64,000 nucleotides of DNA, from the NCBI GenBank assembly GCA_947396885.1, contig OX377202.1, positions 60,848,034-60,912,033 on the forward strand, given 5' to 3'. Below, piece after piece: positions 61,301 to 64,000 of the stretch. Under the pieces are notes generated by a model, which saw only the letters and a list, made by a program, of their open reading frames with translations, had not been told where the DNA came from and ran no database searches. Source of the stretch: Heligmosomoides polygyrus polygyrus. Taxonomy: Eukaryota > Nematoda > Chromadorea > Rhabditida > Heligmosomidae. The number at the start of each line of letters is the position of its first letter. Position 1 is the first letter of the stretch. A program made the position numbers and the translations under genes.

Positions 61301-64000
61301 ACGCTTTGGAAGCTGCTCGGAATTCCAGCCTGACGCCGGAGAGACGAGAGGTACACTGGTTTCTTATCGTCACCGCCATTGTTTCAGTGAGATGTGGAAG
61401 CATGCGCGCTACCTGTGGCGTGGCCCATCTCCACTCAGCTGCTCGGAACTCGGCCTTGCTGCCGGACTCTCGCCTCAGCACCACTTCCAGCTTGCAGTGG
61501 CGTACGTAGACGGAGAAGTGGTGTCGGTTCATCGCTGAAAAACGCTCACAGTAAGTGCGAGAAAGCGGCTCTGTGCGCCAGCAGGGCGGCAAGCATATAT
61601 CCCGACTGGGTGGTGCCAAGGCTGCTGCAGGATGGCTTTTCAAAGTGGGTGCATGCAGTTTCTTACTTCTAATTCTGTTAAGGACGAACGGTAGGTGGTC
61701 AGCATTCTGGGTACTGAGCAGGCAGAGCACGGCATTCGCTCGCCCGACTACATACTTTCCCTCGGCTGGAAATGGAAAGCATTTCTCCGGCCATTAAACC
61801 TCACTCCTCATAGAAATTTAGGTCAACCACTACAATTGTTTTATGATTGACCTTCAAACTAGCCCCGCCCATCAAGTATGGCGATGGCCGTAAACTATGG
61901 TGATTCGTTCGTCCCAAAGACAAAAATATGCTTTCATGGAAGTTCTCCTTACCATTGAAGGGCACGAAGCCATGACTCGAAAAGAAAACATTCAAATAAC
62001 CTGCGACGCCTTCAGCAAAGTATCAGAACGACCTTTTTAGTTGGATCCTTATCTCCGACCTTTCGCTTCGAGTGAGCTGTCGTATTTAGAGGCCTAACTG
62101 TGTTGCGAGGTTTTCGATAACAATTTAAACGACTAGGAAGGTTAAACAAACATAGAGAGAGAAGCTCACGCATAGATCCACCATTAGAGTGCAGTCGCCC
62201 TCGGCTAGCAGAGCAGTATGAGCGATTGAAACACACTAAGCGGTCGTCGTACAACAAATAATTCATAGGCATGCACGTCACTTACATAGCTGATTCGTTC
62301 TGCAGTTAGCGGTGTGAAAAATCAGAAATCCACCTGTTACCTGTTTGTTTTGGACGTTCGTTGCTGGATTTTGGCCAAAAAAGAAGAGATTTCTGCGAGA
62401 ACAACATCACAAGCATTCCAGATTTCCACTGCAAACCCAGCAATGAGCAACCGTACCGAGGGCATGCCCGCGACAGGTGGGTTTCCGCAATTTGCCTCAT
62501 ACTGGGAACTGTAGAGCGATCAGTTGTGCGACGGGCACGGAATTTTTCCGTTCGAGGAATTCTAGATGCACGACTACACAGTCCATTTCGTTAGCTCTCG
62601 CTGGTTTACTACCAGAGGATGATTGCTCTCAAAATGTGGTGGTTCTATGCGTGAGTCTACCTATCTCATGGAGATCTAATGGGAAGAGGGAAGCTTGTTT
62701 AGTTCGACAACGGCTGCGAAATTGAGATTCAACATCAACAGACATAAATACAACACTCTAAACGGTCCTGCGAGAGAACTGCGTTTTGCAAATTGCTCTC
62801 CGGACACGACGTCTCTGTGCCTTCGACTGTCGGAAGCCATGTACCTTAGCCAGGACTCTGAATATGACGACCACGTGGAAACGCAAGACCGCGAAAACGA
62901 GCCACCTAAACGTCGCGCTGGCTCACAACTGACATGCATAACAGGAACTAATAATGTCGTGAGTTCAAGAAGAAGGAGGCTGGAGGCCGTTTAAGCAAAT
63001 GGCTGAACCACCGATTGTACTTACATACATAAGAAAGGGCTGCCTCTCATGTTGCTGCTACAACCGTTATAAAGGGAGCTAATTACCGTTGTAATGCTCA
63101 CAGGGAGCACTTAATTTGGCACTTGTGAGCTGCGGCTTACTTGCGCTATGTAGAAAGGGAAGGTGTTCCCCTCCCTAGGAGTTTTCCTCTAGACGCACCA
63201 TTAGAGAGGATTACAACTCAGGCATTCATCGAGAAATGTTCCGGAGCGCCATCAAAAATGAATAGAGACAATGCCAAACTTCCTGAGTCACGATACATTT
63301 CTGCGCGTGCATCATCAACAACTCACACTCTCCCAGAAAACACTTCAGAATTGATTATTTCGCCTCCCCGATTTGTGAGCGCCTTATTAGATGACGACAC
63401 ATCCCGTCGAAAGCATGCCTAATAAGCGCCGCGGATTCGAAGAAATGGAGTATGATTATCCCTCCTCTGAGGTCGGATTCCTGGGAACATGCAGCAGAAG
63501 ATGCTCACCGTCCTCGTCTGATTCGCAGAGAATGTTCCTCTTGTTCTTCTGGTCGTCCTTCGTCCCACGCGCGTGTTTCATCGAGAACGTAAGCGAGAAC
63601 TTGTCCGGCACGAGACCTGCGAAGATACACTGTAGCATAAGGTCTGACGCATATCTTTTGTGATAACGCAGTCGCTGGAAGTAATCTGCCCTTGTCGGGA
63701 GGAGGCACGCGGGGTGCTGTTCCTGGATTACGCTTGCAGACCGTCACGAGCCGCGCAATGCGCCAGCGCGCCGCTTCTCGACATGAATCGTCTAAAGCTT
63801 TTGCGCCGTAGTGCGGTACGGCCCAACGTGCATTTTCGGGAGTCACTTGTTCTCGACACTTCATCTCCTACCTGGAAACGTTCCTGCGGGGACAATGACT
63901 GCGTTCGTGACTCCGTCGAAGGTGACGTCTGCCGCAGGAGTCTCGTCCGGGAAAACGGATTTCGATGGCAGCAGCGAGACAGTGGCTGGCGAAAGCCCAC
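25162..64000 (-). CDS. casy-1: Calsyntenin (casy-1 orthologue), C-terminal 651 residues in 15 exons, 5' partial
   Basis: Calsyntenins are type I membrane proteins (cadherin repeats, LG/LNS domain, one TM helix, acidic tail) that act at synapses and link cargo to kinesin-1 through light chains. Exons seen, in transcript order: 64000-63872, 63616-63509, 61534-61413, 59093-58947, 58889-58823, 57466-57345, 57281-57201, 57144-57055, 55900-55738, 55681-55533, 38703-38542, 34407-34191, 26426-26308, 26239-26115, 25318-25162. All introns are GT..AG, phases agree at every junction, and the sum is 652 codons including TGA with no internal stop. Diagnostic matches to the family are [31 protein letters not shown] and [12 protein letters not shown]. 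The start codon and cadherin repeats lie beyond 64000. Exon limits are inferred from splice motifs and homology recalled from the family; no alignment was run. Confidence 0.94.
26115..26239 (-). CDS. casy-1: casy-1 exon N (first WDD motif)
   Basis: Acceptor TCTTTGCAG, donor AAAG|GTGGGG, 125 nt, ending in phase 2. It encodes [20 protein letters not shown], the family's first kinesin-light-chain-binding motif (W-D-D-S), followed by an acidic run ([15 protein letters not shown]). If the donor is not used, the frame stays open for 18 more residues to a stop at 26057, which would give a tail without the second motif. Confidence 0.95.
26308..26426 (-). CDS. casy-1: casy-1 exon M (transmembrane helix)
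   Basis: Acceptor GCTTGCAG, donor CGACAG|GTTCGG, 119 nt. It encodes [20 protein letters not shown], a single hydrophobic helix of about 22 residues, followed by the basic stop-transfer sequence RRRKNKRQ. The next intron is 68 bp. Foldback FB2 begins only 30 bp upstream of this exon's acceptor, yet the splice site itself is intact. Confidence 0.95.
26463..26622. mobile_element. Harbinger-like MITE (TSD TTA)
   Basis: 160 bp with inverted ends GGCCTCTGTTATACTCCCGC / GGCCCCTGTTATACTCCCGC, flanked by TTA (26460-26462, 26623-26625). The ends hold an inner palindrome CTCCCGCGGGAG. A 3-bp TWA duplication is the mark of PIF/Harbinger elements. It lies within the first bases of FB2. Related copies are at 43640, 52116 and in the 43.4 kb cluster. 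Confidence 0.88.
28822..29170 (+). repeat. 5' LTR of BEL/Pao element
   Basis: 349 bp, matching the 3' LTR almost base for base. It contains GGTAATAAACGTAGCATATC near 29062, where AATAAA is a likely polyadenylation signal. Confidence 0.93.
29515..31395 (+). pseudogene. BEL/Pao gag-protease polyprotein with one in-frame TAG
   Basis: A frame from ATG 29515 continues to 31395 with a single TAG at 30253-30255. The N-terminal third is Lys/Glu-rich and probably coiled coil (residues 40-110). Around residues 180-245 is the gag segment found in BEL elements ([19 protein letters not shown]). Next come Cys/His clusters ([31 protein letters not shown]) and, near residue 525, an aspartic protease active site [20 protein letters not shown] of the A17 type. 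The frame ends before RT. Only one stop breaks about 626 codons. Confidence 0.9.
31548..31856 (+). pseudogene. Unassigned ORF in the decayed pol region of the BEL element
   Basis: 102 residues, basic, with no recognisable RT motif (no YVDD or similar). It may be a scrambled pol remnant. 31860-32280 has no coding signal. Confidence 0.35.
32637..32981 (+). repeat. 3' LTR of BEL/Pao element
   Basis: 345 bp copy of the 5' LTR, ending CCCTTTATA before the AAACT duplication. Upstream, 32280-32636 has an open frame of about 112 residues with no domain I recognise. Confidence 0.93.
34191..34407 (-). CDS. casy-1: casy-1 exon L (membrane-proximal ectodomain)
   Basis: Acceptor TTTGCAG|ATG, donor CGCAG|GTGACG, 217 nt, ending in phase 1. 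It encodes a Ser-rich linker ([18 protein letters not shown]), then [20 protein letters not shown] and [13 protein letters not shown] just before the membrane. This is the stalk where calsyntenins are shed. The next intron is 7.76 kb, almost all of it foldback element FB2. Confidence 0.92.
35000..35860. other. GC-rich, apparently non-repetitive stretch in casy-1 intron K-L
   Basis: Unusually GC- and CpG-rich relative to surroundings, with short frames open on both strands, no matching copy elsewhere in the window and no mobile-element ends. It could hold a promoter or an unrecognised exon. 34410-35000 and 35860-37860 show nothing recognisable. Confidence 0.35.
37860..38460. other. GC-rich segment just downstream of casy-1 exon K
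   Basis: Frames of 191 and 124 residues are open together on the minus strand and one of 113 on the plus strand, which suggests composition rather than coding. Nothing repeated elsewhere in the window. Role unknown. Confidence 0.35.
38542..38703 (-). CDS. casy-1: casy-1 exon K
   Basis: Acceptor GCATTTCAG, donor ATCACG|GTACGT, 162 nt, 54 codons, phase 0 at both ends. It encodes [16 protein letters not shown] and [18 protein letters not shown], matching the family's YEQVLHHIRY..R and C.ELNGRY.SNEF motifs. The upstream neighbour is 16.8 kb away, the downstream one 4.1 kb. Confidence 0.93.
38704..39800. other. Intronic sequence, no feature recognised
   Basis: Part of the 16.8 kb casy-1 intron J-K; only short open frames and no repeat ends recognised. 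Confidence 0.4.
39806..41781. mobile_element. Possible 2 kb inverted-end element
   Basis: TTGGGGGTGCACATTTAACG at the left and CAGGGGAGTGCGTTTAACGA at the right (read inward) are similar, and both lead into TAACG-rich sequence. No exact target duplication is visible and the interior has no transposase, only a few small frames such as 40303-40545. It could be an old hAT-like non-autonomous element. Confidence 0.4.
42166..42275. repeat. Truncated relative of the GGTACT MITE
   Basis: GGTACTTAGCGGGCTGCTGT and CTGCCTGATCTAATTTTAAC match two segments of the element at 6664-6849. The right end is lost. 42280-42790 has nothing recognisable. Confidence 0.45.
42792..43109. mobile_element. 318-bp Harbinger-like MITE (TSD TTA)
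   Basis: Inverted ends AGGCCACCGCACAC / AGGCCCCGCACAC are flanked by TTA (42789-42791, 43110-43112). The body is very GC-rich and includes a perfect 17-bp-arm hairpin CGATGAGTGATGCCGAT at 42841-42886. Open frames here reflect GC content. Confidence 0.75.
43370..43834. mobile_element. Cluster of nested Harbinger-like MITEs
   Basis: At least four copies or pieces of the GTTATACTCCCGCGGGAGCA family occur head to tail (starts near 43373, 43539, 43646, 43799). Some share an interior (CACCTGGCCAATCGCCGC), others a different one (GTGCACGGCAGAGGCGG). This suggests insertion of family members into one another or local duplication. The last is split by the hAT-like element at 43835, and its remainder is at 46412-46536. 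Confidence 0.8.
43640..43793. mobile_element. Complete Harbinger-like MITE within the cluster (TSD TAT)
   Basis: 154 bp from GGCCTCTGTTATACTCCCGC to the inverted GTATAACAGGGCC, flanked by TAT (43637-43639, 43794-43796). The interior is nearly the same as the copy at 26463-26622. Confidence 0.85.
43835..46403. mobile_element. hAT-like composite element, copy 2 (8-bp TSD GTCCGCGG)
   Basis: Ends CAGGGGTGGGCGGAA and CAGGGATGGGCGGAA (inverted), exact GTCCGCGG at 43827-43834 and 46404-46411. It shares with copy 1 the TTTTCTG-rich ends, flanking blocks (AAAACGCTGGTCYACGACTA) and the RTE fragment at the same internal position. The target is a Harbinger-like MITE. It lacks the 1.2 kb block and the mariner found in copy 1. 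Confidence 0.87.
44560..45790 (-). pseudogene. RTE reverse transcriptase fragment carried in hAT-like copy 2
   Basis: Minus-strand frames give [57 protein letters not shown] and [20 protein letters not shown] in RTE order, with frame breaks. The upstream endonuclease is absent. The junction with host sequence near 44550 matches that of copy 1, so the insertion predates both transpositions. Confidence 0.87.
46412..46536. mobile_element. Right half of the Harbinger-like MITE split by hAT-like copy 2
   Basis: Continues the MITE interrupted at 43834 (GTGCACCGCGGACGG) and ends in the inverted GGAGTATAACAGGGGC followed by TTA. Confidence 0.8.
46548..46622 (+). repeat. tRNA-like (SINE-type) segment in left arm of FB3
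   Basis: GGTGGCGCAAGGGTAGTGCT resembles an A box and GTTGATTCGGTTCTCGTTGC a decayed B box at about the right spacing for a tRNA-derived pol III promoter. The inverted copy at 47155-47245 is closer to a real tRNA shape. A clean cloverleaf is not formed. Confidence 0.5.
47155..47245 (-). repeat. tRNA-like (SINE-type) segment in right arm of FB3
   Basis: On the minus strand AGTGGCGCAGAGGTAGTGCT (A-box-like TGGCGCAGAGG) is followed by GTTGGTTCGGTTCCCGTTGC (B-box-like GGTTCGGTTCC). This suggests that the FB3 arms include a tRNA-derived unit facing its inverted twin. Confidence 0.55.
47450..48130. other. Intronic sequence, no feature recognised
   Basis: Short frames only (for example 47392-47745 plus) and no repeat ends recognised. 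Confidence 0.4.
48131..48607 (-). CDS. Hypothetical 158-residue ORF in casy-1 intron J-K
   Basis: Open from an ATG at 48607 to a stop at 48131, same strand as casy-1. It includes [17 protein letters not shown] and an acidic run [12 protein letters not shown] recognise no domain. It could be chance, an unrelated small gene, or an alternative exon of casy-1. Frames on the plus strand are also open here, so composition may explain it. Confidence 0.2.
   Translation of the reverse strand: MKFRLLCDHLPCYVHLLASHELCLTTSPLEINVLEALYLHAIQGCFSGEIVAISSNFSTFALSVSREFRGEGAFLSSITATPPPTTIPCPAGKMTLEQPAKAWTLSIFGGSDDDDHDGELHQSHPIEAGGRAAMFVGEWSAERLTHSMTSRGARTRGT
48660..49340 (+). pseudogene. Penelope-like element, GIY-YIG domain and 3' end
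   Basis: Plus-strand frame 48672-48923 reads [12 protein letters not shown], then [20 protein letters not shown] with [14 protein letters not shown], the Penelope-type GIY-YIG endonuclease with its preceding Cys motif. At 49280-49312 CTCCGAAGAAGGCGAAGACG then GGAAACGTCAGCC resembles a hammerhead ribozyme core, as known in this element class. The RT is absent. Confidence 0.75.
49430..49600. repeat. ATTCGA-rich palindromic stretch
   Basis: Dense repetition of TTCGAATA, TTATTCGA and ATTCGAAC in both orientations, able to fold extensively. A similar composition reappears at 54985-55095. 49610-51260 has no recognisable gene. Confidence 0.6.
51270..51695. repeat. Inverted pair of tRNA-like (SINE-type) units
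   Basis: 51275-51450 (plus) and 51540-51692 (minus) are diverged inverted copies. Each begins with a tRNA-like part: GGGGCGGAGCAGGTAGTGGC..GGGGTTCGATTATC on the plus strand, GGGGCACTGCGGATAGCGAC..GGGTTCGGTTCTCG on the minus strand. Shared tails follow (GCACTT.AACTG, TTTTCAGGCGTTTTCTGCA). The GGTTCGA-like B box is clear. Confidence 0.6.
52116..52276. mobile_element. Harbinger-like MITE (TSD TAA)
   Basis: 161 bp with ends GGCCTCTGTTATACTCCCGC and (inverted) GGCTTGAGTTATACTCCCGC, flanked by TAA (52113-52115, 52277-52279). The interior is of the CACCTGGCCAATCGCCGC type also seen in the 43.4 kb cluster. Confidence 0.87.
52455..52500 (+). ncRNA. Hammerhead-like motif, Penelope-type remnant
   Basis: CTGAAGAAGGCGTTCATGCC then GAAGCGTCAGCC has the CTGANGA box, a short stem-loop, and a GAAG where the core would be GAAA. 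The same layout occurs at the end of the Penelope-like copy near 49280. It is probably a decayed fragment without activity. 52510-53400 holds nothing else recognisable. Confidence 0.35.
53431..53625. repeat. (GT)n microsatellite followed by a 40-bp triplicate
   Basis: GTGTGTGTGTATGTGTATG.. at 53431-53470 follows TATATATAAAGCAGCAAG and leads to three copies of GCCGAACACGTCGG.. about 40 bp apart. A TATATAAAG/GTGTGTG/CCGTCCGTC arrangement is common at dispersed repeat ends in nematodes, but no superfamily can be assigned. Confidence 0.75.
53704..54450 (+). mobile_element. 5'-truncated RTE retrotransposon, C-terminal RT ORF intact
   Basis: Coding from 53704 to TGA near 54437 is unbroken: [74 protein letters not shown] and [14 protein letters not shown], the typical C-terminal region of nematode RTE. 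It ends in two GTGATACAG repeats. The duplication GGCGTTCAAGC (53693-53703, 54451-54461) brackets it. The upstream ATG at 53691 belongs to the target. Lack of decay indicates recent insertion; it lacks the endonuclease and RT core. Confidence 0.93.
54451..54850. repeat. Tandem repeat of about 107 bp, three to four units
   Basis: Units carry CACGAAACTTTAGCCCTAGG, GGTCGCTGAACACGAATCTG, a run of ATCGATAT palindromes and TTGTGGATATCGTCCAAGC. A further partial unit lies at 53650-53703, so the RTE inserted within the array. Confidence 0.85.
55110..55364. repeat. Pair of 35-bp direct repeats
   Basis: CTGATCAACATTTCCAATTA..GCCGAGCTCACTACGA at about 55110-55145 recurs at about 55329-55364 with one change. 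Their origin is unclear; they may bound a small insertion of about 180 bp. Confidence 0.6.
55533..55681 (-). CDS. casy-1: casy-1 exon J
   Basis: Acceptor ATTTCCAG, donor AAAGAG|GTGCGT, 149 nt, ending in phase 0. It encodes [20 protein letters not shown] and a conserved downstream [13 protein letters not shown]. The next intron is 16.8 kb, by far the largest visible in the gene, and carries most of the mobile DNA between 38.7 and 55.5 kb. Confidence 0.9.
55738..55900 (-). CDS. casy-1: casy-1 exon I
   Basis: Acceptor TTATTTCAG, donor GCCG|GTACGT, 163 nt, ending in phase 1. It encodes [20 protein letters not shown] and continues to SDIEITVS, matching the calsyntenin stretch following the ISIP segment. 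The preceding intron is 1.15 kb; the following one is 56 bp. Confidence 0.92.
55901..57054. other. casy-1 intron H-I, no feature recognised
   Basis: 1.15 kb with short frames only and no clear repeat ends. Confidence 0.45.
57055..57144 (-). CDS. casy-1: casy-1 exon H
   Basis: Acceptor TTTGCAG, donor AAACAG|GTGAGG, 90 nt, 30 codons, phase 0 at both ends. It encodes [19 protein letters not shown] then [11 protein letters not shown], matching the family's VSYIN segment. Confidence 0.92.
57201..57281 (-). CDS. casy-1: casy-1 exon G
   Basis: 81 nt, 27 codons, phase 0 at both ends, encoding [20 protein letters not shown] and then ISKMLRR. The acceptor is taken as CATTTAAG|AGC because the nearer CAG sites either make a 26-43 bp intron or break the frame; the AAG acceptor is unusual, so this 5' edge is the least certain exon limit in the gene. 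Donor AGG|GTGGGC, next intron 56 bp. Confidence 0.82.
57345..57466 (-). CDS. casy-1: casy-1 exon F (end of LG domain)
   Basis: Acceptor TTTTTACAG, donor GGACAG|GTGCCA, 122 nt. It encodes [20 protein letters not shown] followed by [20 protein letters not shown], aligning with the family's LASLTIRPG..S..VI.C...C stretch. It ends in phase 0. The next intron is 63 bp if the TTTAAG acceptor is used. Confidence 0.92.
57600..58640. repeat. Inverted pair with hammerhead-like ends in casy-1 intron E-F
   Basis: 57600-57985 and 58238-58640 are inverted copies (shared TTGCCTACCAGRTTTG, CGACGTTTCGACGAACTCG, TCAACTGGCCACCATGG-type segments). Read outward each carries GACGAGTTCGTCGAAACGTC then GGCCGCAATAAAGAATTC, a stem plus GAAAC arrangement like that of Penelope-type hammerheads. 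Small frames inside encode no recognised protein. The pair lies in the intron between exons E and F. Confidence 0.65.
58823..58889 (-). CDS. casy-1: casy-1 exon E (LG domain, GACWHG segment)
   Basis: Acceptor CTTTCAG, donor AAAG|GTGCGA, 67 nt, ending in phase 1. It encodes [19 protein letters not shown], matching the VGACWQG..QFF motif of vertebrate calsyntenins. The downstream intron (1.36 kb) holds an inverted-repeat element. Confidence 0.94.
58947..59093 (-). CDS. casy-1: casy-1 exon D (LG domain)
   Basis: Acceptor CTGCAG|GTC, donor GTG|GTGAGT, 147 nt, phase 0 at both ends, 49 codons. It encodes [22 protein letters not shown] and [11 protein letters not shown], matching the LG-domain core of calsyntenins. 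The upstream intron is 2.3 kb and contains a mariner remnant; the downstream intron is 57 bp. Confidence 0.94.
59931..60400 (-). pseudogene. mariner-like element, C-terminal remnant
   Basis: Left terminus TATTGGGTTGATCGAAAAGC at 59930-59949 is a typical mariner end. The minus strand just inside gives [18 protein letters not shown] and, after a frame change, [15 protein letters not shown], resembling the C-terminus of mariner transposases. No right terminus is found. 59094-59930 and 60400-61412 show nothing else certain. Confidence 0.5.
61413..61534 (-). CDS. casy-1: casy-1 exon C (LG domain, MNRHH segment)
   Basis: Acceptor TTTTTCAG, donor CACAG|GTAGCG, 122 nt. It encodes [20 protein letters not shown] followed by an [10 protein letters not shown] segment, among the most conserved stretches of calsyntenins. 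It ends in phase 0. The preceding intron is about 2.0 kb and carries possible opposite-strand coding sequence. Confidence 0.93.
62695..62994 (+). CDS. Possible exon of an opposite-strand gene nested in a casy-1 intron
   Basis: A 99-residue frame on the plus strand within casy-1 intron B-C. It has balanced composition (for example [33 protein letters not shown]) and no sign of repeat origin. No domain is recognised. It could instead be chance. The neighbouring frame at 63190-63421 has the same character. Confidence 0.3.
   Translation: MFSSTTAAKLRFNINRHKYNTLNGPARELRFANCSPDTTSLCLRLSEAMYLSQDSEYDDHVETQDRENEPPKRRAGSQLTCITGTNNVVSSRRRRLEAV
63190..63421 (+). CDS. Possible second exon of the nested plus-strand gene
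   Basis: Preceded by a good acceptor TTTTCCTCTAG at 63184-63194, the frame reads [20 protein letters not shown] and then [20 protein letters not shown] to a stop at 63421. It has a plausible protein-like composition but no recognised domain. It ends about 90 bp before casy-1 exon B on the other strand. Confidence 0.3.
63509..63616 (-). CDS. casy-1: casy-1 exon B (LG domain)
   Basis: Acceptor TCTTCGCAG, donor GTGAGC, 108 nt, entering and leaving in phase 1. It encodes [15 protein letters not shown] and then [11 protein letters not shown], matching the calsyntenin strand pattern that precedes the MNRHH segment. The Gly codon at the 5' junction is split between exons A and B. The intron before it is 255 bp. 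Confidence 0.88.
63872..64000 (-). CDS. casy-1: casy-1 exon A (start of LG domain, continues off window)
   Basis: Reading begins two bases in from 64000 and gives about 42 residues including [15 protein letters not shown], the first strands of the calsyntenin LG/LNS domain. It ends in phase 1 at a CCAG|GTAGGAG donor. The 5' limit of this exon is outside the window, so its full length is unknown. Confidence 0.8.

Noticed and set aside
61272..61730. 152-residue continuous minus-strand frame
   Set aside because: Only 61413-61534 is casy-1 exon C; the rest is intron read through the splice sites.

Overview
This is eukaryotic DNA, most likely from a parasitic nematode of the strongylid (hookworm-like) type. 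The evidence is a calsyntenin gene with small exons, 56-63 bp introns and TTTCAG-type acceptors, combined with nematode-style RTE, BEL/Pao, Penelope-like, mariner, Merlin, hAT-like and Harbinger-like repeats. The species cannot be fixed from the window alone. There are no bacterial operons, CRISPR arrays or rRNA genes.

The one clear cellular gene is calsyntenin (casy-1 orthologue) on the minus strand. Its last 15 coding exons run from 64000 (entering from outside the window) down to a stop codon at 25162. They join in frame without a break into the C-terminal 651 residues: the LG/LNS-type domain, the membrane-proximal ectodomain, one transmembrane helix and a cytoplasmic tail with two WDD kinesin-light-chain-type motifs. 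The N-terminal cadherin part lies beyond 64000. Some introns are 56-63 bp, while others have swollen to 4-17 kb with mobile DNA. The clearest case is the intron before the transmembrane exon: about 80 bp of intron plus a single 7.7 kb foldback insertion.

Layout: 1-6.3 kb holds an 8-bp-TSD (hAT-like) composite carrying an RTE fragment, itself split by a mariner. 6.3-13.1 kb holds a small MITE, a CCHC zinc-knuckle ORF, a 42-bp minisatellite and a degenerate inverted repeat. 13.15-21.84 kb is a mariner split by a 7.4 kb foldback element (FB1), whose centre holds a 146-bp tandem array and a further MITE. 21.85-22.47 kb is a Merlin-type element; 22.5-23.5 kb holds Penelope-like fragments in inverted orientation. 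24.4-26.4 kb is the 3' end of casy-1. 26.46-34.14 kb is foldback FB2, containing a BEL/Pao LTR element. 34.2-38.7 kb holds two casy-1 exons. 38.7-55.5 kb is one huge intron with MITEs, a third foldback containing a Harbinger-like MITE cluster and the second hAT-like/RTE composite, Penelope-like remnants, tRNA-like inverted pairs and a truncated RTE. 55.5-64 kb holds the remaining casy-1 exons, with another inverted pair and a mariner remnant between them.

Mobile elements make up most of the window, and their order of insertion can be read from target-site duplications. The most unusual features are the TA-targeting foldback family with internal tandem repeats, and the two independently inserted hAT-like elements that carry the same RTE insertion.
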